Assembly (NCBI RefSeq): GCF_004362045.1
Contig: NZ_SNWX01000007.1
Location: forward strand, 1-64,000
Length of the DNA stretch: 64,000 bases
Direction of reading: 5' to 3'
From: Halanaerobium saccharolyticum
GTDB lineage: Bacteria > Bacillota > Halanaerobiia > Halanaerobiales > Halanaerobiaceae
In this document: in pieces, positions 18,093 to 27,304 of the stretch
Position numbering within the stretch: the first letter of the stretch is position 1
Layout of the letters: every line of letters starts with the position of its first letter
Position numbers and translations under genes: made by a program
The notes under the pieces: generated by a model
Databases searched by the model: none
Seen by the model: only the letters and a program-made list of their open reading frames with translations
Told to the model about the DNA's origin: nothing

Positions 18093-19241
18093 TTACTGTC
18101 TAATTTTATCGGGTTTATCACCAATACGTCCAAATATAATCTTAGATTGTCCATTTCTAATAACCTTAAACATAATCTTATCGCCTACTTCTTTATTTTT
18201 GATTATTTCACTAACATCAGAAGTTGATTTTATCTGTTTTTGGTCAATTTCTTTGATTATATCATAAGGTTTTAAACCAGCCTTATCAGCAGGACTACCC
18301 TTATAAACTTCTATAACTACAACACCATTTTGATTATCGAGAGAGAAATATTCTTGAACTTCTTTAGTTATTTCACTAAAGACAATTCCCAGCCATGGTC
18401 TGGTAACTTCACCTGTCTTTTGAAGTTCACTGACAATACCTTTAATTTCATTGATTGGAATTGCAAAACCGATTCCCTGTCCTACTTGAGAAACAGCAGT
18501 ATTGATCCCAATCACATTACCTTTAATATTGAGCAGTGGACCACCACTATTACCAGGATTAATAGCTGCATCAAGCTGAATTAAGTTTTGATAAGTTCTA
18601 ACCTGACGACTCTCAGTTGGAATCTGTATTGGGCGTCCTAAAGCACTTATTACACCAACTGTCACTGTGTGCTCAAAACCCAGAGGATTACCAATAGCAA
18701 TTGCCCATTCTCCAGGTCTTAACTTGCTGGAATCACCCATCTTTAAAGGGGATAGTTCCTGATTTATATTTTCAGTATTTACCTTTAAGATTGCCAGATC
18801 AAGACTAAAATCAGACCAGGCTACTTCTGCTTTCAGTGGTTCTTTTATTCCATTGATAGAAACTTCAATTTGATCAGCACCATCAATTACATGCTGATTA
18901 GTTACAATATATCCCTCTTTAGAAACTATAAACCCTGAACCAAAACCTTTTCTTTCTCGCGGCGGCTGTTCTGGTCCCTGAAAACGATCACCAAAGAAGA
19001 ATCTAAAATAAGGATCATTAAACATTTCCGGCAGCTGCTGGCTTCCAGATACTTTAATTGTAGAAGTAACCTTAACAACACCATCATTTGCCTTTTCAGC
19101 TATATCAGCAAAATGATTTGACATATAAAGTTTTTGTGAGTTCTGATTTTGAGCAATTACAGCTGGTGATACAGAAGCCATCAAAGAAATTACAATCAAA
19201 GCTAATAAAACCTTTTTAAAAAGATTATTTTTAATTTTCAT
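18093..19241 (-). CDS. htrA: HtrA/DegP-family serine protease with one PDZ domain
   Basis: This 382-aa protein has an N-terminal signal or anchor helix (NLFKKVLLALIVISLMASVS). The trypsin-like protease domain carries the catalytic histidine in IVTNQHVID, aspartate in FSLDLAILKV and serine in NPGNSGGPLL. A single C-terminal PDZ domain follows (GVVVIEVYKGSPADKAGL). It should degrade misfolded proteins outside the inner membrane. The start is ATG at 19241 with AAGGAAGG eight bases before it; a GTG at 19250 is too close to that site. The 215-bp region upstream holds an unusual nested inverted repeat (19273-19390). Confidence 0.95.
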   Translation of the reverse strand: MKIKNNLFKKVLLALIVISLMASVSPAVIAQNQNSQKLYMSNHFADIAEKANDGVVKVTSTIKVSGSQQLPEMFNDPYFRFFFGDRFQGPEQPPRERKGFGSGFIVSKEGYIVTNQHVIDGADQIEVSINGIKEPLKAEVAWSDFSLDLAILKVNTENINQELSPLKMGDSSKLRPGEWAIAIGNPLGFEHTVTVGVISALGRPIQIPTESRQVRTYQNLIQLDAAINPGNSGGPLLNIKGNVIGINTAVSQVGQGIGFAIPINEIKGIVSELQKTGEVTRPWLGIVFSEITKEVQEYFSLDNQNGVVVIEVYKGSPADKAGLKPYDIIKEIDQKQIKSTSDVSEIIKNKEVGDKIMFKVIRNGQSKIIFGRIGDKPDKIRQ

Positions 19242-19272
19242 GATTAACACCTTCCTTTTTTAGTATGATCAA

Positions 19273-19390
19273 ATAAAACAGTTAACTGGTACTTATTCTT
19301 CTCTCCAGCGCTGTAGGGAAATACCAGAGAGAATATAATCTTAAGGAGGAAATTTCATTCTGCTTTTATTTAAACTTTTAACTGTTTTAT
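19273..19390. repeat. Nested inverted-repeat element between gpmA and htrA
   Basis: Outer arms ATAAAACAGTTAA (19273-19285) and TTAACTGTTTTAT (19378-19390) match over 13 bp with 92 bases between them. Inside are CTGGTA (19286-19291) against TACCAG (19322-19327), and a near-palindrome of 22 bases at 19299-19320 centred on CAGCGCTG with two mismatches. A TTCTCTC/GAGAGAA pairing competes with the inner stems. An AAGGAGGA stretch at 19343-19350 on the plus strand is not followed by a start codon. It could be the htrA leader, a small RNA or a protein-binding region. Confidence 0.5.
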
Positions 19391-19456
19391 CTTACAATAG
19401 AAATATAACAAAGAGAAATTAAAGAATAATTAAGCAAAAATTAAATTTAGATTAAA

Positions 19457-20200
19457 TTACTTTTTTGCCTGATTTTTTACTTTCTTCATTTCTTTTTCTA
19501 TTTCCTCCTGATCACCAAGATAATACTTATCTTTAACATTCATCTCCAGATCAAACTTATAAACTAAAGGCCTTCCTGTCGGGATATTTAAAGAAGAAAT
19601 ATCCTCATCTGAAATTCCATCAAGATGTTTAACCAGTGCTCGCAAACTATTGCCGTGAGCTGAAATAATTATTTTTTTTCCCTTTTTCATCTCTGGTACA
19701 ATTTCATTTTTCCAGTAAGGCATTACTCTATCAATTGTCATTTTTAAACTTTCTGCAGTTGGCAGTTCCTCTTCACTAAGCTCTGCATATTTTTCTTCAT
19801 GACCCGGATAACGTTCATCATCTTTATCTAATTCAGGTGGTGGGGTATCAAAACTGCGGCGCCAGATATGCACCTGTTCTTCCCCCTCTTTCTCAGCAGT
19901 CTCAGCTTTATTTAATCCCTGTAAGGCCCCATAATGTCTTTCATTTAATTTCCAGGATTTAATTACTGGAATCCAGTGCAGATCCATAATATCCAGAATT
20001 ATATTTAACGTTTTAGTTGCTCTTTTTAAATATGAAGTATAGGCCAGATCAAATCTAAACCCCTCTTCATTTAATAGTCTACCTGCTTCTTCTGCTTCTT
20101 TAACTCCCTGTTCACTTAAATCAACATCTGTCCAGCCTGTAAACCTGTTAGCTAAATTCCATTCACTCTCTCCGTGTCTGACCAGTACAATTTTCATCAA
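19457..20200 (-). CDS. gpmA: 2,3-bisphosphoglycerate-dependent phosphoglycerate mutase
   Basis: This 247-aa glycolytic enzyme interconverts 3- and 2-phosphoglycerate. The phosphohistidine motif is [11 protein letters not shown] (H in RHG), followed by the cofactor-dependent family's [29 protein letters not shown] and the second catalytic histidine in [18 protein letters not shown]. Length fits the dimeric/tetrameric dPGM class. It stands between addA and htrA with gaps of more than 100 bp on both sides, so it is probably transcribed alone. Confidence 0.97.
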   Translation of the reverse strand: MMKIVLVRHGESEWNLANRFTGWTDVDLSEQGVKEAEEAGRLLNEEGFRFDLAYTSYLKRATKTLNIILDIMDLHWIPVIKSWKLNERHYGALQGLNKAETAEKEGEEQVHIWRRSFDTPPPELDKDDERYPGHEEKYAELSEEELPTAESLKMTIDRVMPYWKNEIVPEMKKGKKIIISAHGNSLRALVKHLDGISDEDISSLNIPTGRPLVYKFDLEMNVKDKYYLGDQEEIEKEMKKVKNQAKK

Positions 20201-20310
20201 ATCACCCTTTCCTACTTTAGTTAATTACTAAAAATTAATATAAGAACCTTTCTTCACTTATATAATTATAGTCAAATCTTTTCAAAAAGAATATTAATTA
20301 ATTTACAAAT

Positions 20311-23300
20311 TTAAATGTCCACAAATTGAGTTTCTATCTCCCATCCTGCTTCAAGCTGCCTTTCTAATAGTTCCCGGTATTTTTTAAGCTGAGCAGGATC
20401 ACGATAACTACCACTTTTATAATCTATAATCCTAACTTTTTTATTTTGCTGATCAACCAGCAGCCTGTCGATCCAATACTGTTTTTTTCCTGTCTTGGTT
20501 TGTTCTTTAAGTAGATATTCATTAAAAATCTGATATTTTTCTGAAAATATTTCAGAATGAGAACTAATAAACTGCTCTGCTTCTTTAATTACTGTCTCAA
20601 TTTTTTCTCTTCCCATTAAATTTCCATACTTGCTTTTAAGCAGTTTTCGAGCAGAATGTTTTTCCGCCTCCTGATTATATTTTATATTTTCCAGATAATA
20701 ATGAAGAGCCAGTCCCCTGATCTTAGTTTCTGCTATTTTTAAACCGCTGGCCTGCTTCTGAAAAAATTTATATTTTCGATCTTCATTTTCTTCGGCAGTA
20801 AATGAATCTGCTTTTTGCTTTAAGTATTTATTTAATTCAGCTAATTTATAATCACTATCATTTAGCTGAACTTTGGACTTTCTTGACTGACCTCTAGTTT
20901 CAGGCTGCAGCAGCCCCAGTAAATTATCTGCCTCAACAGCATTTAAGAGCATTTTTTCGTAATAATCATAACTGCTGCCTGACCACATTAGATCACTCTC
21001 TGGCTTTATTTTTCTCGGTGCTTCCACATAAAAATGAAGATCATTTTCGGCTCTGCTTAAAGCGACATAAAGATTATTAATCTCTTCCATCTCTTCTTTT
21101 GTATCATTTTTTTCTTTAAAATCATAGTCTAACCAGTCTAAAATTGATAAATATTCGTTCTGGATGAAAAGATATTCATTTAGTTGATCATATTTATCAT
21201 CAAAATCCAGATAAAAGTTGATTCCCTGACCTTCATTTCCTCCCCTGCGGCCGGGATTCCAGTAAAAATATTCTACAGGTAGTGAAAGACCCTTTGACTG
21301 ATGAATGGTCATTAAAGTTACAGCTTCTTTATTTTCTACCTTTTTTTGTTTAAGTTCTTCACTATCTTTATTCTCCTGCAGATAATTTAATAATTTTTTG
21401 AGGGAAGAGTATGAGTTTAGTATTTCAAAAAAACTGTAAATATTTTTTAAAGCAAGACTGTTTTCTGAAGCCAGAGTGATAATTTCTGTTTTCTGATAAA
21501 GATAATTAATCAGCTCCTGATAATCCAGCTCAATTACTTTTTTGATTTCAGTTAACAGCTTTTTTAATTCTGTTACTTTTTTTATATCAGTTGGCAGTTC
21601 AGCCTCGGTAGAATTGAAATATTTTTTTATTTTACTCTGGTTTTCAAGCAGCAGTTTTAATTTTTGCTGACTCAATCTAATCAGATCACTGCGCAGAAAT
21701 TTGAGCAAAAAATAAAAGTCTCTGGCTGCTGCAAAATAAAGAAAGTCATAGATAGCACCAGGCAGTGGAGCATCTAAAAGCGAATTTCTATTTTCTAAAA
21801 TATAGGGTATTTTTTCTTTTTCCAGATTTTCGGCAATTAAATTTAATTCCTTTGCTGTTCTGGCCAGCACACTTACCTGACCGTAATCTGCTGCATATCT
21901 TTTTTTAATATCAGCTGCTATTTCAGCTGGTAAATCTCCTTTAATCTGACTATTTAAATCTTCAATTTCTTTTTGTTTTTTCTCTGCCAGACCGGCAAAT
22001 TTTTTGGTCTCAGTATTATAATAAGCGGAACTGCCTCCATAAACTATACTGCTCAGGCCTTCAACTTTTGAATTAGCCTCCACTGAATGATATTCCCAGT
22101 CAACTTCTGCCCCGGAAAAGAAATCATTGAGCAAATTTATTATATTCTGATCACTGCGATAACAGCGCTCCAGACGATCACTTTCGGCCTCAATAATTTC
22201 TGCCAAAGACGCAAAAAGCTTTTTTTCTCCACCCCTCCAGCCGTAAATTGACTGTTTTTCATCTCCAACAGCAATAAAATCCTCTGCTCCTTTAATTAGA
22301 GGCCGCAAAATTTTCCACTGCAGAATACTGGTATCCTGAAATTCGTCAATATATAGGGCTTTATACTCGCCTCCTAAGAGATCAAGCAGGTAATCAGCTG
22401 CTTTTCCGTCTTCAATTAGGCCAATTTCTTGATCATTTAAATATTTAAATGTATAGTTGCTGAGATCAGCATGAGTAAACTTAGCGCTTTTAAATTTGAG
22501 CTTTTCGTAAATTGATAAAACCAGTTCAGCAAAATCAATGATTTCTTTTTCTGCTGGAATAACTTCCTGGTTAAAAACTTCTACAGCAAGTTTTTTTCTA
22601 AATAAATCATACTCAAATTCTAATTTTGTCTTTAGTTCATTTGTTTTCTTAGCCCGCAGTTTGTTTCCGCTCCAGTAGCTTTCATTCAGTAAATAATTTC
22701 TCCTCCGATAAAGAAATTCCTTTTTGTTAGCTTCAGTTTTCAGCTCCGGATACTGTTCAAAAAATGGCCGTCCATCCTTGACAAAATAAGAAGCTGAAAA
22801 TTCTTCTCCTCTCAGTTCAGCAGCATCTTTTAATGTCTGATAACTGCTTTCAAATAATTTTACAATATCGGCCTGAGGCAGTTTTTCTTTATCTCTAGAC
22901 TCTAAAAGCATAAACTTCCAGGCATTATTTACTATTTCTTTAATGAAATTTAAATAGGGTTCCAGATCCCGGGCAGTATTTCCTTCTAAAAAACCCTGTA
23001 ATTGTTTATAGTATTTTTCATTATTTAAAATTATTTTTAAAAGTTCTTCTATAATCTCCTCATTCTGGCTTTCATCTATAATCTGATAATTATATATTTC
23101 TAAAAAAGGAGCAATTCCCCGACTGAAAATTTGATTTATAAAAGCATCAATTGTGTAAATCTTTATTTCCTCATCATTTAAAATCATTTTTTGATAGATT
23201 TTTTCTAATTTTTCCTTTTCAATTTTTAGATCGGGATAAATTTTTTTTAAAGAATTGATAATATTTTCTTTCTCAGAACTATCAGTAATAATTGTTCTCA

Positions 23301-23463
23301 AATGCTGAAGTATTCTGTTCTTAATCTCAGCTGTTGCCTTTTTAGTAAAGGTCATAACAATAATTTCGGAGAAATCTATATCTTTTAAAAGTGCAGCCAG
23401 GTATTCTAATGATAATCTATAAGTTTTTCCTGTACCTGCACTGGCTTTAATGACTTTCTTCAC
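20311..23463 (-). CDS. addA: AddA-type helicase-nuclease subunit
   Basis: This UvrD/RecB-like protein is about 1050 aa. Walker A is KASAGTGKT close to the N-terminus, the DEFQD box is ALYIDEFQDTSILQW, and helicase motifs include AVGDEKQSIYGWRGGEK and TIHQSKGL. The C-terminus holds a PD-(D/E)XK nuclease (YWIDRLL...VRIIDYKSG). With AddB it should process double-strand breaks for RecA. The start is a GTG at 23463, with GGAGG nine bases upstream, placed so that Walker A begins at the usual distance. The open frame runs on upstream to 23685, but that part lies inside addB. The gene overlaps addB by 17 bp, so the subunits are translationally coupled. Confidence 0.92.
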   Translation of the reverse strand: MKKVIKASAGTGKTYRLSLEYLAALLKDIDFSEIIVMTFTKKATAEIKNRILQHLRTIITDSSEKENIINSLKKIYPDLKIEKEKLEKIYQKMILNDEEIKIYTIDAFINQIFSRGIAPFLEIYNYQIIDESQNEEIIEELLKIILNNEKYYKQLQGFLEGNTARDLEPYLNFIKEIVNNAWKFMLLESRDKEKLPQADIVKLFESSYQTLKDAAELRGEEFSASYFVKDGRPFFEQYPELKTEANKKEFLYRRRNYLLNESYWSGNKLRAKKTNELKTKLEFEYDLFRKKLAVEVFNQEVIPAEKEIIDFAELVLSIYEKLKFKSAKFTHADLSNYTFKYLNDQEIGLIEDGKAADYLLDLLGGEYKALYIDEFQDTSILQWKILRPLIKGAEDFIAVGDEKQSIYGWRGGEKKLFASLAEIIEAESDRLERCYRSDQNIINLLNDFFSGAEVDWEYHSVEANSKVEGLSSIVYGGSSAYYNTETKKFAGLAEKKQKEIEDLNSQIKGDLPAEIAADIKKRYAADYGQVSVLARTAKELNLIAENLEKEKIPYILENRNSLLDAPLPGAIYDFLYFAAARDFYFLLKFLRSDLIRLSQQKLKLLLENQSKIKKYFNSTEAELPTDIKKVTELKKLLTEIKKVIELDYQELINYLYQKTEIITLASENSLALKNIYSFFEILNSYSSLKKLLNYLQENKDSEELKQKKVENKEAVTLMTIHQSKGLSLPVEYFYWNPGRRGGNEGQGINFYLDFDDKYDQLNEYLFIQNEYLSILDWLDYDFKEKNDTKEEMEEINNLYVALSRAENDLHFYVEAPRKIKPESDLMWSGSSYDYYEKMLLNAVEADNLLGLLQPETRGQSRKSKVQLNDSDYKLAELNKYLKQKADSFTAEENEDRKYKFFQKQASGLKIAETKIRGLALHYYLENIKYNQEAEKHSARKLLKSKYGNLMGREKIETVIKEAEQFISSHSEIFSEKYQIFNEYLLKEQTKTGKKQYWIDRLLVDQQNKKVRIIDYKSGSYRDPAQLKKYRELLERQLEAGWEIETQFVDI

Positions 23464-26047
23464 TGTTTTTAACCTCCACTCTACAAATTTCTCTGTAAGG
23501 ACAGCGCTGACAGCGGCTTTTATAAATACGCTCATATTCACCGGCAGCAAATAACTGCAGACAAAGTTCCTTAATTTCTGCACCCAGCTGATCCTCTCTG
23601 TCTTTTTTATAATAGGAATGTTCAAAGTTTTCGCCAAAAACATTGTAAATTGCCTTCCGACTTTCTGCAGGCAGCTGTTCCTCATAATTTTGACGCAGCA
23701 TCAGTGAATAAAAATCAAGCTGCTTAAGATCACCACTACCTGTCTTAAAATCAATAATAAAATACTGATTTTCACTTAACAACAGCAGATCAATTCTACC
23801 GGAAAGATAAAAATCTATCCGGCCAGCTTTAAAATACTGCTGCAGCTCTTTATTCCACTGCGGCCATTCCACTAAAATATTACTGTAATCCTGCGGCAGA
23901 TATTTCTCCAGCAGCCCGGCAAAGCGCATAAAAGAACGATCCAGACTTTTATGTATTATTTGATGATAGTAGTTTAAATAATCCTGATCAATTTTAAGTT
24001 CATCTGCTTTTATTGACTTTTTGATAATCTTCTTCCGCACCGCAGCCGGAAGATCAGATGGTAATATTTTTTCTTTTCTGGCATAAATAATTAACTCTCC
24101 AAATATTTTGTGTGTTAAAATACCCAGGCTCATTAAAGAAAGATAAGGGGTTGTTTTTAATTCAGTATCCAGCTGGACAAGTTCTTCCAGATAAAAACGG
24201 TGATAGCAGTCTTTTAAGTTTTTATACTTGTAATAACTGAAATTAAAGGAACTGCCAAAATCATCATTTGCAAGCTGAAGTTCTCTATTAAAAGCAGCTG
24301 AGGCATTAACTCTTAGCTCTGGCTTTTTATTAAAATTAAATATATTATTTAAAATTTCTTTTTCACTCAGGGCTTTTAATTTAGATTCTTTAAACTCTAA
24401 ACCATATTTTATAATAAGTTCTTCCAAAATAACTGCTGGTGAAATATTTTGATCTTCATTTTCTACAGTAAAAATCACTGCTTTATCTGCACTGAAAAGA
24501 TGGCGCAGAAAATTGTATTTTTTTAAAAGTAGTTTTTTATGCTTCAGCTGCAGACCATTATCCTGAAGCTGTTTTTCACTTAAAAATAAAAGTCCGTCTT
24601 TTTTAAGGGAAAATTCTTTTTGAATACAGCTGTTAAAAAGTAATTTTCTGTGCTTTTTCTGGGCTGTATTATCTAAACTTAAAAATTGAACCGCATCTTC
24701 CTCTGCAGCAAGAGACAGGCTTTTAAATTTAAGGTGATTTAAAAACAATGCAAATAGTCCGGCTCCCCGATCTGCATAATAATCCTGCCAGCTGGTCACA
24801 ATCCCCATCTCTTCAACACTCTGAAGTTCCAGTAAACTATCATTAAATTTTTCTACTATTTCCTGAGGCTGATCTTTTAGCAGGAAATCAAATAGTTTGC
24901 TTAATAATTCAATTAAGCCAGCAGTATCTTTGGTTTTTCTAATTTGCTTCAGAAAAAGTAATAATTTTTTTAAGGAAGGGAGCTGGTGTTCAATCAAATC
25001 CTGATCAAGATAATAATAATCCTCTCCAATCAAATTCTTAATCTGCAGTAAGGATTCTGCCTCCAGTTCAAGCCAGTCTCTAAAGAGTTTCTGTCCTGTA
25101 AAAGAATATAATTCTTTAAGTTCAATTAAAATATTTGAACCCTTTTTTCCCTGCTGATAAAGCTGATACAGACTTTCTAAAAAGATATAAGCTTCAGTTT
25201 CCTGCAAGCTTTTATACCTGGCCAGATCAAGTTTCTGGCTCAAAATATCAGCTGTCTCAATTTCTTCAGCAGGATCGATTATTTCGGTTTCTGCCTCACT
25301 TAAACTTAACTCATCTAATAATGCAGCCAGGCTTTTTAAATTTGAATTATTTTTTCGGATTTCAAATCTATTCTTATCAATTTCGGGCAGAGTTATTTTT
25401 TTGAGTTCTAACTTTTCTTCATCAAAATCGCCCTTTTTTAACTGCAAATGCAGCTTAATTTTAAAATCCTGACTCAATTCCTGCAGTAAATTCTTAAAAT
25501 AGGGTGTGAAATCTAAGATATTAAAAAAATTAATGTTTTGATAATCACTTAAAAATCCAGTGTTTAAATTTTTTTCTTCTTTCAGCAGCAGCTGATCTAG
25601 ATATCCTAGCTTATTTAATTTTTTTTGATATCTGGCTTTGATTTTATTTAATCTCTGCACTCGTTCCTGCTGCCAATCTGCAAGTTGATTAAATCCCGAC
25701 AGCCTGTAATTCTGCTTTAATTTAAAATAGTCAAAAAAGCGCTGAGAAAACTGATAGATATCCTGATAGCTGTCCAGCCTGAGCTCTGACTTCTCTTCTG
25801 CAGTCAGGACTGAAAATAAAATTAGAGGTAATTTTTCTTCTTTAATTACAATCTGGTTACTGCTGAAAAGCCGTTCTTTAAATTCTTTGACAGTTAAAAA
25901 CAAACTCTGTTTCTGCAAAGGCTCAGGCTGATAGACTCTGACTGCCTCTTTTAAATCCTGATAATTTTTAAAAAGATAGACTTCGGCTTCCTGACCGATA
26001 ATTTCTTTAAATAGATCCTGCTGATAATCATAATATTTAAGGTCCAC
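23447..26047 (-). CDS. addB: AddB/RexB-type nuclease subunit with Fe-S cluster motif
   Basis: This 866-aa partner of AddA is shorter than the 1,100-1,200 aa usual for AddB. No Walker A motif is visible at the N-terminus (MDLKYYDYQQDLFKEIIGQE), so it resembles RexB in being an inactive helicase-like scaffold. The C-terminal nuclease reads GRIDLLLL...YFIIDFKTG. The iron-sulfur staple is present: one cysteine in LKDCYHRFYLEEL, then CQRCPYREIC (C-x2-C-x5-C) near the end. It starts 16 bp after the DUF368 gene and ends 17 bp inside addA. Its best support is this Fe-S/nuclease pattern plus the gene order. Confidence 0.85.
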   Translation of the reverse strand: MDLKYYDYQQDLFKEIIGQEAEVYLFKNYQDLKEAVRVYQPEPLQKQSLFLTVKEFKERLFSSNQIVIKEEKLPLILFSVLTAEEKSELRLDSYQDIYQFSQRFFDYFKLKQNYRLSGFNQLADWQQERVQRLNKIKARYQKKLNKLGYLDQLLLKEEKNLNTGFLSDYQNINFFNILDFTPYFKNLLQELSQDFKIKLHLQLKKGDFDEEKLELKKITLPEIDKNRFEIRKNNSNLKSLAALLDELSLSEAETEIIDPAEEIETADILSQKLDLARYKSLQETEAYIFLESLYQLYQQGKKGSNILIELKELYSFTGQKLFRDWLELEAESLLQIKNLIGEDYYYLDQDLIEHQLPSLKKLLLFLKQIRKTKDTAGLIELLSKLFDFLLKDQPQEIVEKFNDSLLELQSVEEMGIVTSWQDYYADRGAGLFALFLNHLKFKSLSLAAEEDAVQFLSLDNTAQKKHRKLLFNSCIQKEFSLKKDGLLFLSEKQLQDNGLQLKHKKLLLKKYNFLRHLFSADKAVIFTVENEDQNISPAVILEELIIKYGLEFKESKLKALSEKEILNNIFNFNKKPELRVNASAAFNRELQLANDDFGSSFNFSYYKYKNLKDCYHRFYLEELVQLDTELKTTPYLSLMSLGILTHKIFGELIIYARKEKILPSDLPAAVRKKIIKKSIKADELKIDQDYLNYYHQIIHKSLDRSFMRFAGLLEKYLPQDYSNILVEWPQWNKELQQYFKAGRIDFYLSGRIDLLLLSENQYFIIDFKTGSGDLKQLDFYSLMLRQNYEEQLPAESRKAIYNVFGENFEHSYYKKDREDQLGAEIKELCLQLFAAGEYERIYKSRCQRCPYREICRVEVKNSEESH

Positions 26048-26063
26048 AATTATTCATCCTTAT

Positions 26064-26834
26064 TTAAGTATTTTTACCGATAATCTCCAAGATAATTATC
26101 AAAATTACTCCTACAGAAAAGGCTATTAAACCTGCAATCTCAAACTGAGCCGGGAAAACTGCTGCTGCCGAGCCCAGAATTAGACCTGTAAGGATTACCA
26201 TAATCTTTGCCTGATGTTTTTTTAAGAGATAGGAAAAAAGCCAGGCGAAAACCAGAAGACCGGCTCCCATACCAAGGGCAAAAACAATTAAAGTTAAGAT
26301 TTCTAAATTATTAACTGCTGCTAATATGGGATGATAAACCCCCATTAAAATTAACAGAGTTCCTCCACTGATTCCCGGTAAAATCATGGCAATACTGCCA
26401 AAAAAACCTGCTATAAAAAAGAGCATTAATCCCTGTGCATTAACAAAACCCAGCTGTATTTCGCGGGAAAAAAAGAGGGCCAGTGCAAAAGCTAAAACCA
26501 TAAAAAGTAGTTTTAGAAAACTAAAACTTCCTATTTTTCTATAAGTAGAATGAGCTGAAGTCACAACCAGGCCAAATAAAAAATAATTGACCAGTTGGGG
26601 ATTACCTGCATAAAGGTCTGTAATCACAGCTGAGCCAATAAAAACTCCCAGGACAGCTCCCAGTCCAATAAATGTAAGCTTCTTAATTTTAATATCTTTA
26701 ATGGCATTAATTAAAGTCTCATAAATATTTAAAACTAGGGCAATTGTTCCTCCACTTACTCCCGGCAGAGTATTGGCCAGCCCAATTGGAATCGATTTTA
26801 AAAACAGAGCTAAATATGTATTTTTTTGTCGCAA
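26064..26834 (-). CDS. DUF368 membrane protein
   Basis: This 256-aa polytopic membrane protein has about eight hydrophobic segments. It contains the DUF368 family's paired motifs, first SIPIGLANTLPGVSGGTIAL and later IAMILPGISGGTLLILMGVY, each with a PGVSGGT/PGISGGT loop between helices. These loops suggest two inverted halves of a transporter. The family has been linked to polyprenyl-phosphate (C55-P) recycling across the membrane in recent work; I cannot show that here. It is the first gene of the addBA operon, with a 16-bp gap to addB. Confidence 0.85.
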   Translation of the reverse strand: MRQKNTYLALFLKSIPIGLANTLPGVSGGTIALVLNIYETLINAIKDIKIKKLTFIGLGAVLGVFIGSAVITDLYAGNPQLVNYFLFGLVVTSAHSTYRKIGSFSFLKLLFMVLAFALALFFSREIQLGFVNAQGLMLFFIAGFFGSIAMILPGISGGTLLILMGVYHPILAAVNNLEILTLIVFALGMGAGLLVFAWLFSYLLKKHQAKIMVILTGLILGSAAAVFPAQFEIAGLIAFSVGVILIIILEIIGKNT

Positions 26835-26909
26835 ATAAATCTTCCTTTCTCTGACTGTTTTCTCTATATTATATATTCAAGATTGCCTCTTTTTTCCCTT
26901 CTTTTTCCT

Positions 26910-26933
26910 GGTACCGGGTACCTGGAAATTATT
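26910..26933. repeat. GGTACC palindromic repeat, partial copy (left of the plus-strand cassette)
   Basis: The stretch starts GGTACCGGGTACCTGGAAAT and continues TATT. It matches the left half and centre of the 41-bp element seen complete at 30816 and 46917, with one C for T change. It lies between the DUF368 gene and the plus-strand promoter at 26972. Confidence 0.85.
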
Positions 26934-26971
26934 GCATTTCTACTCTATCTAAGATCAATCTCTAATTTGTT

Positions 26972-27000
26972 TTGACAGAGGTCCTTATAATTAGTATGAT
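26972..27000 (+). promoter_or_regulatory. Consensus sigma-A promoter of the plus-strand cassette
   Basis: TTGACA at 26972-26977 and TATGAT at 26995-27000 are separated by exactly 17 bases. It predicts a leader of about 13 nt before the 69-aa gene and is one of the strongest promoters in the window. Confidence 0.9.
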
Positions 27001-27019
27001 TAAACTAGGAGGTTTTAAA

Positions 27020-27229
27020 ATGCGAAAAATTAATTTTGAAGAATATAATAAAAAAAGAAAAAAAGCAAAAATTGATATTTTAGAACTCCGAGATCAGCTT
27101 AACAAAAAGAAAACTAAAACCAAACGCAGCCGACAACAGGATAAACAATACTTACTTTATAAACTAGCTAAAAAAAGAAAAGAAAAAATGATTGAAAAAG
27201 TCGGAAACCACCTATATCGTTTTAAATAA
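27020..27229 (+). CDS. Small, very basic protein of unknown function
   Basis: This 69-aa protein has 26 lysines and arginines against 8 acidic residues, a net charge of about +18. It is mostly predicted helix (NFEEYNKKRKKAKIDI, LLYKLAKKRKEKMIEK). The start is ATG at 27020 with AGGAGG seven bases upstream; the same frame stays open upstream to 26972 but has no binding site there. No signal peptide or membrane segment is seen. I do not recognise the family. The charge suits binding to nucleic acid or to an acidic partner. It is followed 75 bp later by a nucleotidyltransferase-fold gene, with its own AGGAGG site, under the same strong promoter, so the two probably act together, for instance as a toxin-antitoxin-like pair. 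That is inference only. Confidence 0.8.
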   Translation: MRKINFEEYNKKRKKAKIDILELRDQLNKKKTKTKRSRQQDKQYLLYKLAKKRKEKMIEKVGNHLYRFK

Positions 27230-27304
27230 TTTTTGGGTTCTCAGTAAAATTAAACAATCAAATTTATATTTAAATGGTGATAATAACACAATAGGAGGTC
27301 TATT

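Noticed and set aside
19273-19390. 6S RNA or a known riboswitch
   Set aside because: The element is shorter than 6S RNA and shows no conserved aptamer core that I recognise.
23464-23685. 74-residue N-terminal extension of AddA
   Set aside because: It lies entirely inside addB in another frame; the GTG at 23463 has a proper ribosome-binding site and puts the Walker A motif at the normal distance.
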